Assembly: GCF_000413935.1 (NCBI RefSeq)
Contig: NZ_KE340380.1
Coordinates: 682,001 to 746,000 of the forward strand
Reading direction: 5' to 3'
DNA from: Acinetobacter colistiniresistens
GTDB taxonomy: Bacteria > Pseudomonadota > Gammaproteobacteria > Pseudomonadales > Moraxellaceae
DNA: 64,000 nt
The position numbers and the translations under genes were made by a program. Positions 19,674 through 28,171 of this stretch are shown piece by piece (position 1 is the stretch's first letter; every line of letters begins with the position of its first letter). A model generated the notes under the pieces. The model had not been told where the DNA came from. It saw nothing but the letters and a program-made list of their open reading frames with translations, and did no database searches.

Positions 19674-20681
19674 TTAATTGCCTTTTAAGGTATTTAAATA
19701 AAACCGCCATTCATCTTCAATCATCAGCGTCAAAGACCGTTTTGGAGACCAATCCAATACCTTCTCTGCTTTTCCTAACACTGCCCCGAGTTGTGCTATT
19801 TCTTGGTGCTGGAAAATGGCAGGTTGAGTATTCACTTTTGTTTGCGTCACCTTTTCAATTTCATTCAGCAAAGTTTGAATCGATGTCAGTTGCGAATGTG
19901 CAATATTGAATGACTCTAAGCAGTTATGTTGTGACTTCAACCAATTCAATGTCTTTAAAATTGCCTCGCAAGCATCTAAAACATGTAAGAAACTTCGCTC
20001 AACGGTACCATCAGCCGTTGCTGCCTGATTTTGCAATTCAATATATTCGCGCTGCAGCGCTGCAACCTGTAAGGCCAGAGGCACAATATTTTTGGGTAAT
20101 TGCGTAACAAATTCACCTAAAACACCATGCTCAAACGCTCCCACGATATTCGATAAACGCAGGTTCACAATACGCCACTCAGAATCGACTTTATAGGTAT
20201 CGGCAATAATATCTTCAACCATTTGCTGTGATCGAACATAGGGGTTCGGATAGCTATAATTAAACTCGGTTTCTTCAGATAGTTTTGCATCTGATTGGCC
20301 ATATACAGCCAAACTCGAGAGATTAATCAACTGTCTAACACCCATTCGCTGCATGGCTCTTAATAAGCTCATGATGCTACTGACGTTGTCATTGTAGTAT
20401 TCCAGCGGTTTTAACGCAGATTCCTCTAAAGATTTAAAACTGGCTGTATGAATCACTGTATCAATTGAATATTGTTCAAATACTTTATTTAAAGCTGGTG
20501 TATTGCGAACATCCAGTTTCGCAAATGGAATATACATGCCTGAAATATATTCGAGCCTCTCCAAGGTCTGTAAGGTTGAATTGGCTAAATTATCCACAAC
20601 AACAATTTCTTGGCCGTGAGCCAACAGACTCAAAGCAATATGCGAACCAATAAAGCCTAAACCACCTGTCAGCAAAATCAT
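19674..20681 (-). CDS. NAD-dependent epimerase/dehydratase family protein with altered catalytic motif
   Basis: A 335-residue extended-SDR protein close to GalE. The N-terminal NAD motif is intact (LLTGGLGFIGSHIALSLL, then VVVDNLANS), as are LDVRN, TASFKSLEES and the strand LINLSSLAVYG holding the catalytic Ser/Thr area. In the family the catalytic pair is Tyr-x-x-x-Lys; here the aligned stretch is NPYVRSQQMVEDI, so Lys is Gln (confirmed from the bases TAT GTT CGA TCA CAG). Good upstream GGAAGG. Without the Lys it may be catalytically weak, or act as a regulatory or binding protein. Function unassigned. Confidence 0.75.
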   Translation of the reverse strand: MILLTGGLGFIGSHIALSLLAHGQEIVVVDNLANSTLQTLERLEYISGMYIPFAKLDVRNTPALNKVFEQYSIDTVIHTASFKSLEESALKPLEYYNDNVSSIMSLLRAMQRMGVRQLINLSSLAVYGQSDAKLSEETEFNYSYPNPYVRSQQMVEDIIADTYKVDSEWRIVNLRLSNIVGAFEHGVLGEFVTQLPKNIVPLALQVAALQREYIELQNQAATADGTVERSFLHVLDACEAILKTLNWLKSQHNCLESFNIAHSQLTSIQTLLNEIEKVTQTKVNTQPAIFQHQEIAQLGAVLGKAEKVLDWSPKRSLTLMIEDEWRFYLNTLKGN

Positions 20682-20749
20682 TGTATACTTACCTTCCTTT
20701 AAATCTATCCATCATTATTTTTGCCTACTACGACCATAGTGAATATTCA

Positions 20750-21118
20750 ATGAGTACACTACTGCTAATTACTTCTGCGCCTACGTCAATTTTGGCTTGG
20801 CATGCTTTTGGTTTAGCTCAAGCCTTACAAAATAAGCATGAAGAACTTCAAGTCTTCTTCTACCAAGATGGTGTTCAGGTTGCGAATGACTTACAGTGGT
20901 TTCCTGATGATCAACGCAACCTTAAACAAGAATGGCAAAAGCTCGGCATTCGACTCCCTGTCTGTGTCAGTGCTGCCCTTGCTCGGGGAATCACTGATGC
21001 GGACAATGCAAAGCGTCATTCACTCCAACATTACAACTTAGCCAAAGGCTTTGAACTGGTTGGTCTCGGTGAGCTTGCTGACGCAGTACAAAGCTGTTCT
21101 CGTTTAATTCAATTTTAA
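20750..21118 (+). CDS. tusD: Sulfurtransferase complex subunit TusD
   Basis: Part of the TusBCD sulfur relay that passes persulfide sulfur from TusA to TusE for 2-thiouridine formation in tRNA. The 122-residue DsrE-fold protein has the expected catalytic cysteine in LPVCVSAALARGI. The start at 20750 (MSTLLLITSAPTS) matches the family; the longer frame from a TTG at 20681 adds a non-homologous stretch. No clear ribosome binding site. First gene of tusDCBE. Confidence 0.88.
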   Translation: MSTLLLITSAPTSILAWHAFGLAQALQNKHEELQVFFYQDGVQVANDLQWFPDDQRNLKQEWQKLGIRLPVCVSAALARGITDADNAKRHSLQHYNLAKGFELVGLGELADAVQSCSRLIQF

Positions 21119-21161
21119 TTTAAGTTCTTTACTAGAGTGTTGCTTTGAAAAGGTAAATTGT

Positions 21162-21512
21162 GTGAAATCTGTACTCGTCATCCTAACGCAACCTAACTTA
21201 ACAAGTTTGCAAATCAATGAAAGCTTGTCCGCTACTATGGTTTTAGCAACCTTTGGTATTTCTGTCAAAGTATTATTAAAGTGTGCGGCAATTAACTTAT
21301 TAGACAATAAGTTAGAATTTGATCAACTTAAACATGAGTTTAAAATTGCAGCCAATATGGTTGAAAGTTTTGAGTTCTATGATTTGACTCCAATTTTAAT
21401 TGAATCTGAAAATCAAGAACTTAGCATCGTTAAAAATACAGATCAGGAGATCGAATTGATTGATCTCAATCCGGAGTTTATCCAGTCATTTGATCATATA
21501 CTATACTGGTAA
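21162..21512 (+). CDS. tusC: TusC/DsrF-like sulfurtransferase subunit
   Basis: A 116-residue DsrE-fold protein, close to the usual TusC length, in the position expected for TusC between TusD and TusB. Its N-terminus MKSVLVILTQPNLTSLQINESLSATMVLATF resembles the TusC start. The GTG start has AAAAGG eight bases upstream. Sequence similarity is less obvious than for TusD and TusE, so the call leans on context. Confidence 0.75.
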   Translation: MKSVLVILTQPNLTSLQINESLSATMVLATFGISVKVLLKCAAINLLDNKLEFDQLKHEFKIAANMVESFEFYDLTPILIESENQELSIVKNTDQEIELIDLNPEFIQSFDHILYW

Positions 21513-21523
21513 GGTGTTTCATT

Positions 21524-21799
21524 ATGGAAAAAACAACGCTCTTTTTAGTCCAATCTGCGACTGATCAGCTCTGGTCTGACTTAGTAAAAATGGCACAATC
21601 TGATGACTATATCGTGATTATGGGTGATGCAGCCATTCAGGTGTCTGCATTAATTACAGCAACTTATCATCACATTTATTGTTTAAGTAATGAGCACAAC
21701 CTTCTTAATGACGAAGTTAAGGACAAAGTTCAGGCAATCGATTATGCCCAATTTGCAGAGCTCAGCTTAAAATTCAAACGTTGTGTTTCTTTGAAATAA
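21524..21799 (+). CDS. tusB: TusB/DsrH-like sulfurtransferase subunit
   Basis: A 91-residue protein matching the small third subunit of the TusBCD hexamer in length and position, with the DsrH-like start TTLFLVQSATDQLW. AAGGTG lies seven bases before the ATG. Eleven bases separate it from tusC. The assignment rests partly on gene order. Confidence 0.75.
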   Translation: MEKTTLFLVQSATDQLWSDLVKMAQSDDYIVIMGDAAIQVSALITATYHHIYCLSNEHNLLNDEVKDKVQAIDYAQFAELSLKFKRCVSLK

Positions 21800-21836
21800 T
21801 ATTTCTTTCATTCATTTTTATTTTTTAGGCTATTTT

Positions 21837-22148
21837 ATGCAGTTAGAATTAGACCAAGACGGTCATTTAGTTGATTACAGCATTTGGGATCAAAACATTG
21901 CTCAGGAGTTGGCAAAGTCTTTAGATTTACAATTAACAGATTGGCATTTTGAGATTCTTTATGCTGTAAGACAGTTCTATCAACAATTTGGTCATTCACC
22001 TGCAACACGTCCACTCATTAAGTTTTTAATGAAAACCGTTAATTCTGAAATTGATAATGCCTTGTTGCAGCAGAAGTTTAATACAGGCTTAGTCGCTCGT
22101 CATTTAAGCCGCTTAGCGGGTGTGCCTAAACCTGCAAATTGTCTATAA
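21837..22148 (+). CDS. tusE: TusE/DsrC family sulfur relay protein
   Basis: Accepts sulfur from TusBCD and hands it to MnmA. The 103-residue protein shows the DsrC/TusE signature from start to end: DGHLVDYSIWDQ, DWHFEILYAVRQFYQQFGHSPATRPLIK, and C-terminal GVPKPANCL with the conserved penultimate cysteine. The second cysteine found in sulfite-reductase-linked DsrC is absent, which fits TusE. Confidence 0.92.
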   Translation: MQLELDQDGHLVDYSIWDQNIAQELAKSLDLQLTDWHFEILYAVRQFYQQFGHSPATRPLIKFLMKTVNSEIDNALLQQKFNTGLVARHLSRLAGVPKPANCL

Positions 22149-22168
22149 GTTATGTATGGGCATGAACA

Positions 22169-23032
22169 TTATGCAAATTTTTTGGCGAAAGCAACGCAAG
22201 CGATCACTGCAACCGTCACGGCGAACATCGCTGCACTGACTTGTTCATGCAATAAGACAGCTGCAATCGCCAAACCAAAGATAGGTTGCAGCAGCTGTAA
22301 CTGACCAACTGTGGCAATCCCCCCTTGCGCCAAGCCCTTATACCAGAAGAAAAAACCGATCAGCATACTGAATAAAGACACATAAGCTAAACCTAGTTTT
22401 GCCGATGTTGAAACTCCAGCAAAGTTTGCAGGCATATACAAATAAGAGAGGAGTAGCATGATCGGTAAGGTAATAATCAACGCCCAGCAAATGACTTGCC
22501 ACCCCCCTAAATGTTTCGATAACTTACCGCCCTCGGCATAACCAAAACCACAAAGTACGATCGCCAAGAGCATGAACGTGTCACCATAATTAAATGCCCA
22601 GCTTCCTGTTTGAATCAGCATATAACCAAAAACCAGCACCCCGCCTAAAATAGCGAATAGCCAAAAAGCTAAATTTGGTCTTTCTCCACCTCTTAACACG
22701 CCAAAAATGGCAGTTGCCAATGGTAATAAACCCACAAAAACAATGGTATGTGCAGCACTAACATATTGAAGTGCTAAAGCCGTAAACAGCGGAAAGCCAA
22801 CCACCACTCCAAGTGCAACATAAAATAGTGACAGCCAATCTTTGCGCTCTGGTAACTGCTGACGCGATAATAAGATCAAAGCCAAACCAAGTAGTCCAGC
22901 AATCGCCGCACGGGCAGCCGTTAAAAAGGTGGGGCTAAAATCCATGACTGCAACGCGTGTTGCAGGTAATGATCCTGCAAAAATAATTACACCAATCAGA
23001 CCATTGAGCCAGCCGCTATTTAAAGTTTTCAT
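22169..23032 (-). CDS. EamA/DMT family transporter
   Basis: A 287-residue inner-membrane protein with about ten helices in two EamA repeats, starting WLNGLIGVIIFAGSLPATRVAVMDFSP. Members move metabolites, often out of the cell. GGAGAAAATAA precedes the start. It is divergent from the MocR regulator at 23156, with two inverted repeats between them, so it is likely the regulator's main target. Substrate unknown. Confidence 0.85.
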   Translation of the reverse strand: MKTLNSGWLNGLIGVIIFAGSLPATRVAVMDFSPTFLTAARAAIAGLLGLALILLSRQQLPERKDWLSLFYVALGVVVGFPLFTALALQYVSAAHTIVFVGLLPLATAIFGVLRGGERPNLAFWLFAILGGVLVFGYMLIQTGSWAFNYGDTFMLLAIVLCGFGYAEGGKLSKHLGGWQVICWALIITLPIMLLLSYLYMPANFAGVSTSAKLGLAYVSLFSMLIGFFFWYKGLAQGGIATVGQLQLLQPIFGLAIAAVLLHEQVSAAMFAVTVAVIACVAFAKKFA

Positions 23033-23064
23033 TTATTTTCTCCAAATCCACATGGAGAATTTAA

Positions 23065-23095
23065 ACTGTGATATGGTTTAAATACCATACACAGT
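23065..23095. promoter_or_regulatory. Inverted repeat 1 in the DMT/MocR divergent spacer
   Basis: ACTGTGATATGGT and ACCATACACAGT form a near-perfect inverted repeat around TTAAAT. A candidate operator for the adjacent MocR-type regulator. Confidence 0.5.
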
Positions 23096-23112
23096 ACAGT
23101 ACAATTTCAAAT

Positions 23113-23142
23113 AACTGTATTTGTTATTTTACCCATACAGTT
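23113..23142. promoter_or_regulatory. Inverted repeat 2 in the DMT/MocR divergent spacer
   Basis: AACTGTAT, 14 bases, ATACAGTT: a perfect 8-base inverted repeat ending 13 bases before the MocR start. It shares the ACTGT/ACAGT half-site with the repeat at 23065. Confidence 0.5.
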
Positions 23143-23155
23143 AAAGATATCACTC

Positions 23156-24553
23156 ATGAAAAGTACTAAAATTGATTTCGTAATCCAGCATATTCAGGAA
23201 CAAATTAAAACCCGCTCCTTACTACCTGGCTCACGTTTACCCTCAGTCCGTGCTTTAGCTGCGGTGCTTCATCTATCTGTCTCAACCATTGTTGAAGCCT
23301 ATGAGCGTCTTGCCTCTCAAGGCATTATTGAAGCAAAGACAGGTTCAGGTTTTTTTGTTGCAGGACCACTTGCACCTTTATCCATCTCTGAAATTCATCC
23401 AAAAATCGATCGGAGTATCGATCCACTCTGGATTTCAAGACAAGCCCTCGAAGCGAAACAAGGTATTTTAAAACCGGGTTGCGGTTGGTTACCTGATGAC
23501 TGGATGCCACATGAAAATATCCGTAAAGCCATTCGTAAAGTATCCAAAGCTCCTTCAAGCACTTTGACGAATTATTCAACGCCATTAGGCCTAGCACCTT
23601 TACGTGAGTTACTCTCACGCAGAATATTAAGCAAAGGTATTGAAGCACAGCCCAATCAAATTTTATTGACCGACTCAGGCACACAGGCAATCGATTTAAT
23701 TTGTCGTTATTTTCTCAAACCGAATGATGTCGTCTTGGTGGATGACCCTTGTTATTTTAACTTCCATGCATTGCTTAAAGTTCACCAAATCCAAATCATT
23801 GGTGTGCCTTACACGCCTACAGGGCCTGATCTAGAAGCTTTTGCTCAAGCCATCAAAACCCATAATCCACGCCTCTACATTACCAACTCAGGCATTCATA
23901 ATCCAACGGGAGCAGTATTAACCGCATCAACAGCGTATCAAGTCTTAAAACTGGTTGAACAGTCTAATCTGGTGGTGATTGAAGATGATATTTTTGCAGA
24001 TCTAGAACGACATAGCGCCCCTCGTCTGGCCGCATTAGACGGCTTATCCCGTGTCATTCATATTGGTAGTTTTTCTAAAACATTATCAGGTTCTGTCCGT
24101 ACGGGCTATATTGCAAGCCAATCAGAATGGATCGAGGACTTGGCTGATATCAAAATCGCAACCTGTTTTGGTGGTAATAACCTATCTTCAGAAATTCTGT
24201 ATGCCGCATTGACCGATGGTAATTACCGTAAATACCTAGAAGAACTAAAAATACGCTTGGCCAAAGCAATGGACGCAACAGTGAAACAACTTGAGAAACT
24301 CGGAATCAACGCATGGGTTAAACCATCCGCTGGCATTTTCTTGTGGTGTAAATTACCTGAACATTTTGATACCGCATGTATTGCGCAGAATTGCTTAGAG
24401 CATGGTGTGATTCTGGCTCCGGGCAATGCGTTTAGCCAAAGTCAGAATTTTAAGAATTTTATCCGTTTTAATGTAGCACAATCACTTGAGCCTAAAGTCT
24501 TTGAAGTTCTATCCCATGCCATTCAGCATGAAATAGAACGACAAAGGCGATAA
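23156..24553 (+). CDS. MocR-type GntR regulator with aminotransferase domain
   Basis: A 465-residue fusion: a GntR winged helix (about residues 1-75, GSRLPSVRALAAVLHLSVSTIVEAYERL) joined to a fold-type I aminotransferase domain. The PLP-binding lysine is in GSFSKTLSGSVRTGYI, with NPTGAVL and VVIEDDIFAD before it. MocR proteins bind PLP or a PLP-amine adduct as effector. The divergent DMT exporter and the inverted repeats between them suggest local control. No clear ribosome binding site. Confidence 0.9.
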   Translation: MKSTKIDFVIQHIQEQIKTRSLLPGSRLPSVRALAAVLHLSVSTIVEAYERLASQGIIEAKTGSGFFVAGPLAPLSISEIHPKIDRSIDPLWISRQALEAKQGILKPGCGWLPDDWMPHENIRKAIRKVSKAPSSTLTNYSTPLGLAPLRELLSRRILSKGIEAQPNQILLTDSGTQAIDLICRYFLKPNDVVLVDDPCYFNFHALLKVHQIQIIGVPYTPTGPDLEAFAQAIKTHNPRLYITNSGIHNPTGAVLTASTAYQVLKLVEQSNLVVIEDDIFADLERHSAPRLAALDGLSRVIHIGSFSKTLSGSVRTGYIASQSEWIEDLADIKIATCFGGNNLSSEILYAALTDGNYRKYLEELKIRLAKAMDATVKQLEKLGINAWVKPSAGIFLWCKLPEHFDTACIAQNCLEHGVILAPGNAFSQSQNFKNFIRFNVAQSLEPKVFEVLSHAIQHEIERQRR

Positions 24554-24557
24554 AAAA

Positions 24558-25040
24558 TCATGCTGTTTTTTGCTTTTGTTCGATAAAGGCAAAATAGCCC
24601 GGACCTGCCGCGACTCGTACATCTTTAGCGTGAATCGGTTGATCACATTCAGAACAGACCACTTTTGGATTAACTTTTCGCCCGCAACTTTTATGCGTAA
24701 ATTCAACGGGTTTACCTAGCCCCATATCCATCCACTTATCGGCCCATTGCACCATTGAAAGAATAATTGGATAAAGGTCTAGGCCCTTGTCTGTGAGTTG
24801 ATATTCAAAACGCTCTTGACGATCGACATAAGGTACTTTGGTTAAAATCCCATGCTCAACCAAGCGCTTTAAACGCTCAGACAGTACATGCCGTGTCAGT
24901 CCTAGACTCCGCTGAAAATCATCAAAGCGGCGTATACCCATAAATGCATTACGTAAGATGAGCATTGTCCAACGATCACCCAACACTGAGAGCGTCCTCG
25001 CCACTGAACACGGCTGGTCGCCAATTTCGTCCCATTTCAT
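24558..25040 (-). CDS. HxlR family transcriptional regulator
   Basis: A 160-residue winged-helix protein with the HxlR core: CSVARTLSVLGDRWTMLILRNAFMGIRRFDDFQRSLGLTRHVLSERLKRLVEHGIL (about residues 10-65). After the usual domain there is a cysteine-containing tail (KSCGRKVNPKVVCSECDQPI) that may bind zinc. I placed the start at 25040, with AGGTG six bases upstream. It is convergent with the MocR gene, 4 bases apart. Targets unknown. Confidence 0.87.
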   Translation of the reverse strand: MKWDEIGDQPCSVARTLSVLGDRWTMLILRNAFMGIRRFDDFQRSLGLTRHVLSERLKRLVEHGILTKVPYVDRQERFEYQLTDKGLDLYPIILSMVQWADKWMDMGLGKPVEFTHKSCGRKVNPKVVCSECDQPIHAKDVRVAAGPGYFAFIEQKQKTA

Positions 25041-25158
25041 TATTATCACCTAATCATTTTTTTAAAGTTTTATTTAAAAGACATCTATGTCTTGAACCGT
25101 CATGTTTAGAAACTAAACAATATAAAATATACACTAAACCACCTTATCCATCAGATGC

Positions 25159-25190
25159 AATATTGGCACTTGGCTAAAAGTACCAATATT
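25159..25190. repeat. Long inverted repeat between hxlR-type gene and moeA
   Basis: AATATTGGCACTT and AAGTACCAATATT pair over 13 bases with one mismatch around a six-base loop. It may end the moa/moe transcript (minus strand), although no strong T-run follows. The rest of the spacer 25041-25221 shows nothing further. Confidence 0.5.
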
Positions 25191-25221
25191 CAGTCATTTT
25201 ACATAAATTCATCAAAACAAT

Positions 25222-26451
25222 TTAGTTGTGAATGAATAGCCCAGCAAGGATTTGTCCTGCTTCCAGTTTGGTATTGGCTGGGATACGGACCAGACTATTG
25301 GCCTGCATTAAATTGCTCAACATATGTGATTGTTGTTTCGCCAAACTTTGGAACTTGAGTTGCCCTTGATCAAAATAAGCCTGCATTCTTAAAAAACGTT
25401 CACGCGCATCCGATTTTAAATCATGGGTCAACACACCACTCAACCATTGCAAGGGCTGGCGTTGGTTTTGCAAAGCATCTAATAAGGCTTTGCCATAGAC
25501 TTGCATACACACATACACCGCTGCTGGATTACCTGGTAAACCCAATAAATAACAATTATGATCTTGCTGTGTGTATTCGGCAAAGAACAGTGGCTTACCT
25601 GGTTTTTGCTTCACCTTCCAGAAGACTTGCTCAAAACCTGTTTCAAAAGCGCATGGACGAACAAAATCATAATCGCCAACGGAAACACCACCTGTGGTAA
25701 TGATCAGATCATATTGCTGTTTTAGCCGCTCAAAACATTGCGTGACTTGCTCAGCCTCATCAGCAATATGCAAAATTTCCGCATCGATACCATAGTCTTG
25801 CAACCAAGCTTTTAATAATGGCCCATTGGCATCAAACACTTTCCCTGTCTGCAAATCTTCAGGCGTTTCTGCAACTTCATCCCCAGTAATGATCACAACC
25901 ACTTTCGGTGCTTGAAAAACATCTATAATTTGTACCCCTGCCATACTGAGTGCTGCAAGTGCACCAATATTGATGCGCTGCCCAACATCTGCCAGTTGCT
26001 GACCTCGTTGCACTTCTTCACCGACAAAACGGATATCCGCTTGCGCTGAAATATGTTCAGTCAATCGAATGGTTTGATTGGCTTCAACAGCGACGATTTC
26101 TTGCCGCGCAACATGCGTTGTTCCCTCAGGTGTTTTCCCACCTGTGAAAATACGAATTGCTTGCCCATCTTGGAGCTGATGATCAGATTCACTGCCTGCC
26201 TTAATTTCACCAATCACCTCATATATCGTGTCCTGAAGATTCTCAACAGAATTATTCAGAGCATAGCCATCCACTGCGCTTTGCGAAAAACTCGGTAGAT
26301 TGACATTGGAGTTGATCGATTTGGCTAAATAACGATTCAGTCCATCGGCTAAAGGCAATGTCTCAATTTTTAAAGATTTAGGTTGGGTTTGCACCAATGC
26401 TAATGCTTCATCAATACTAATCAGACCTTTTTCGGCACCACATCCTGACAT
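25222..26451 (-). CDS. moeA: Molybdopterin molybdenumtransferase MoeA
   Basis: Inserts molybdate into adenylylated molybdopterin. The 409-residue protein shows the MoeA pattern: [59 protein letters not shown] and LPGNPAAVYV. Its ATG overlaps the moaCB stop by one base (TAATG), so the two are coupled. Last gene of the Moco operon. Confidence 0.94.
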   Translation of the reverse strand: MSGCGAEKGLISIDEALALVQTQPKSLKIETLPLADGLNRYLAKSINSNVNLPSFSQSAVDGYALNNSVENLQDTIYEVIGEIKAGSESDHQLQDGQAIRIFTGGKTPEGTTHVARQEIVAVEANQTIRLTEHISAQADIRFVGEEVQRGQQLADVGQRINIGALAALSMAGVQIIDVFQAPKVVVIITGDEVAETPEDLQTGKVFDANGPLLKAWLQDYGIDAEILHIADEAEQVTQCFERLKQQYDLIITTGGVSVGDYDFVRPCAFETGFEQVFWKVKQKPGKPLFFAEYTQQDHNCYLLGLPGNPAAVYVCMQVYGKALLDALQNQRQPLQWLSGVLTHDLKSDARERFLRMQAYFDQGQLKFQSLAKQQSHMLSNLMQANSLVRIPANTKLEAGQILAGLFIHN

Positions 26452-27374
26452 TATTCATAACCTCCCGGATGGGGGAGATCACGACAGACATCAAAAATAT
26501 GCACCAAAGCTGGTAAAATTGCCGCCATGGATTCGCTTGCGCCGCCACGGCTTCCCGGTAAGGTCACCACCAATGAACGGTCAATAAACCCGGCAACACC
26601 GCGAGACATCGCCGCATAAGGTGTTCGTTTTTGCCCAAATGAGCGTGCCGCCTCCATTAGGCCATCAAGTTTGCGCTCCAGTAGTGGCTCTAGGGTATCC
26701 ACGGTAATATCGCGCTTGCCAATGCCTGTTCCACCCACCGTCATAATACAGGCATAAGATTTGGTCAGTTCCAGGACTAAATCTTTGAGCTGATCAGCTT
26801 CATCTGGCAAGATTTGATAATGAATTGGATCAAAGCGCGCTTCAGTCAAAGTTTCTACAACCGATTTACCTGCGGTGTCTGGTTTACGCCCTGCTGCAAC
26901 CGTATCTGACAGTACAATTACTGCCGCTGAAACAGGTTGACGTAAAGTGCGTTTAAAGTGTGATTTACCGCCTTTTTTCTTGAGCAATTTGCATTGATCC
27001 AGACACAGTTCTTCGGGCTCACAATGCGGCTTAAGCATATCATACAGCGTTAAACCCGCTAGGCTCGCAGCGGTTAAAGCTTCCATTTCCACGCCTGTAG
27101 GGCCAATAGTCTCAACCGTCGTCAGAATCACCACATGATCATCATGTAGGTCATAATCAACATCGGCGCGGTAGATCGGTAATGGATGACAGAGTGGAAT
27201 CAGTTCGTCTGTACGTTTGGCTGCTAAAATCCCAGCAATACGAGCTGTTTTTAAAGCATCGCCTTTTTCAGTATTGCCATCTCGGAGTAACTGAATGCAA
27301 TGCGCAGGGGCATGTAAAATCGCTTGTGCTTCTGCAACACGATAACTCTCGGGTTTCATCCCAACATTTTTCAT
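26451..27374 (-). CDS. moaCB: Bifunctional molybdenum cofactor protein MoaC/MoaB
   Basis: A 307-residue natural fusion. Residues 1-150 are MoaC (cyclic pyranopterin monophosphate synthase: KTARIAGILAAKRTDELIPLCHPLP, GPTGVEMEALTAAS, YDMLK, KKKGGKS). Residues 155-307 are a MoaB/MogA-type domain (VIVLSDTVAAGRKPDTAGKSV, TVGGTGIGKRDITV, LPGSRGGASE), expected to adenylylate molybdopterin. The Asp and Lys of the MoaC active site are kept. It sits between moaE and moeA in one operon. Confidence 0.92.
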   Translation of the reverse strand: MKNVGMKPESYRVAEAQAILHAPAHCIQLLRDGNTEKGDALKTARIAGILAAKRTDELIPLCHPLPIYRADVDYDLHDDHVVILTTVETIGPTGVEMEALTAASLAGLTLYDMLKPHCEPEELCLDQCKLLKKKGGKSHFKRTLRQPVSAAVIVLSDTVAAGRKPDTAGKSVVETLTEARFDPIHYQILPDEADQLKDLVLELTKSYACIMTVGGTGIGKRDITVDTLEPLLERKLDGLMEAARSFGQKRTPYAAMSRGVAGFIDRSLVVTLPGSRGGASESMAAILPALVHIFDVCRDLPHPGGYE

Positions 27375-27391
27375 TTTAACGTCCTAAACCC

Positions 27392-27895
27392 TTATTCGTG
27401 TATCTGCTCATGGCTGCAATTTTCATGCTGATGATGTTTTACTTGATGATTTGATTCAGCTGTATCTTTACGAATACAGCAACCTTCGACATATTGACTG
27501 GTTCCATCCATAAAAAATTCTTCTTTCCAGATCGGTACTTCATGTTTGACCCGCTCAACCGCCTCTTCACAGGCTTGAAAAGCTTCACGGCGATGTGCTG
27601 CGTAGGCTATGGCAATAATCGCCGTTTCACTGACATCCAAATAGCCAATCCGATGCATCACCCGAACATAAGAGACCTGATATTTTTCTTGGATTTGCTG
27701 TTCAATCTCACGAATCATTTTCTCAGCAACAGGTGTATAAGAGGTATATTTTAAGGCTTTAACCGCTTTACCTTCATGGTGATTGCGAACCGTACCAATA
27801 AAAATATCAACCCCGCCACATTCAGGAAAGGACTGAATCGGATCAAAATAATCAAGGCTTAAAGCCTGATCTTGAACTCTAGCAAATTCACGCAT
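27392..27895 (-). CDS. moaE: Molybdopterin synthase catalytic subunit MoaE
   Basis: Carries out sulfur transfer to cyclic pyranopterin monophosphate with MoaD. From the ATG at 27895 it has 167 residues. Conserved segments: GGVDIFIGTVRNHHEGKAVKALKYTSY, AAHRREAFQACEEAVERVKHEVPIWKEE. The GGGAGG ribosome binding site lies at the end of moaD, two bases from its stop, which decides this start over a longer frame. The C-terminal tail is unusually His-rich (NHQVKHHQHENCSHEQIHE), possibly metal-binding. Confidence 0.92.
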   Translation of the reverse strand: MREFARVQDQALSLDYFDPIQSFPECGGVDIFIGTVRNHHEGKAVKALKYTSYTPVAEKMIREIEQQIQEKYQVSYVRVMHRIGYLDVSETAIIAIAYAAHRREAFQACEEAVERVKHEVPIWKEEFFMDGTSQYVEGCCIRKDTAESNHQVKHHQHENCSHEQIHE

Positions 27896-27897
27896 GT

Positions 27898-28149
27898 TTA
27901 ACCTCCCGCTACGGGTGACAACAACACCAAGGTACAGGAATTTTCTAAAGCGGTTTGGCGTGTAATGATATCTTCGCCTATCGCACAGGCACATTTTTCC
28001 ATGGCATGATTCGCCTCTGGATAAAGCGTCACAATATGTGCCAATACATCTTTGACCATTCGGTCTGCTGCAAACTCAAATGCCAGCGGCTTGGGTAATA
28101 ACCTTTCGATTGCCCCAAACGCTTCTATTTTAATCTCAATGGTTTGCAT
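27898..28149 (-). CDS. moaD: Molybdopterin synthase sulfur carrier subunit MoaD
   Basis: An 83-residue ubiquitin-like protein ending in the required Gly-Gly (LLSPVAGG), which carries the thiocarboxylate used by MoaE. Its position between moaA and moaE is standard. Confidence 0.92.
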   Translation of the reverse strand: MQTIEIKIEAFGAIERLLPKPLAFEFAADRMVKDVLAHIVTLYPEANHAMEKCACAIGEDIITRQTALENSCTLVLLSPVAGG

Positions 28150-28171
28150 ATGTTCTCCAGACCACTTTTAT

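Noticed and set aside
20681..20749. TTG-started extension of TusD
   Set aside because: Homology begins at 20750, and the extension overlaps the promoter of the divergent GalE-like gene.
25164..25175. TGGCAC as a sigma54 -24 element
   Set aside because: No correctly spaced TTGC follows; the bases are part of an inverted repeat.
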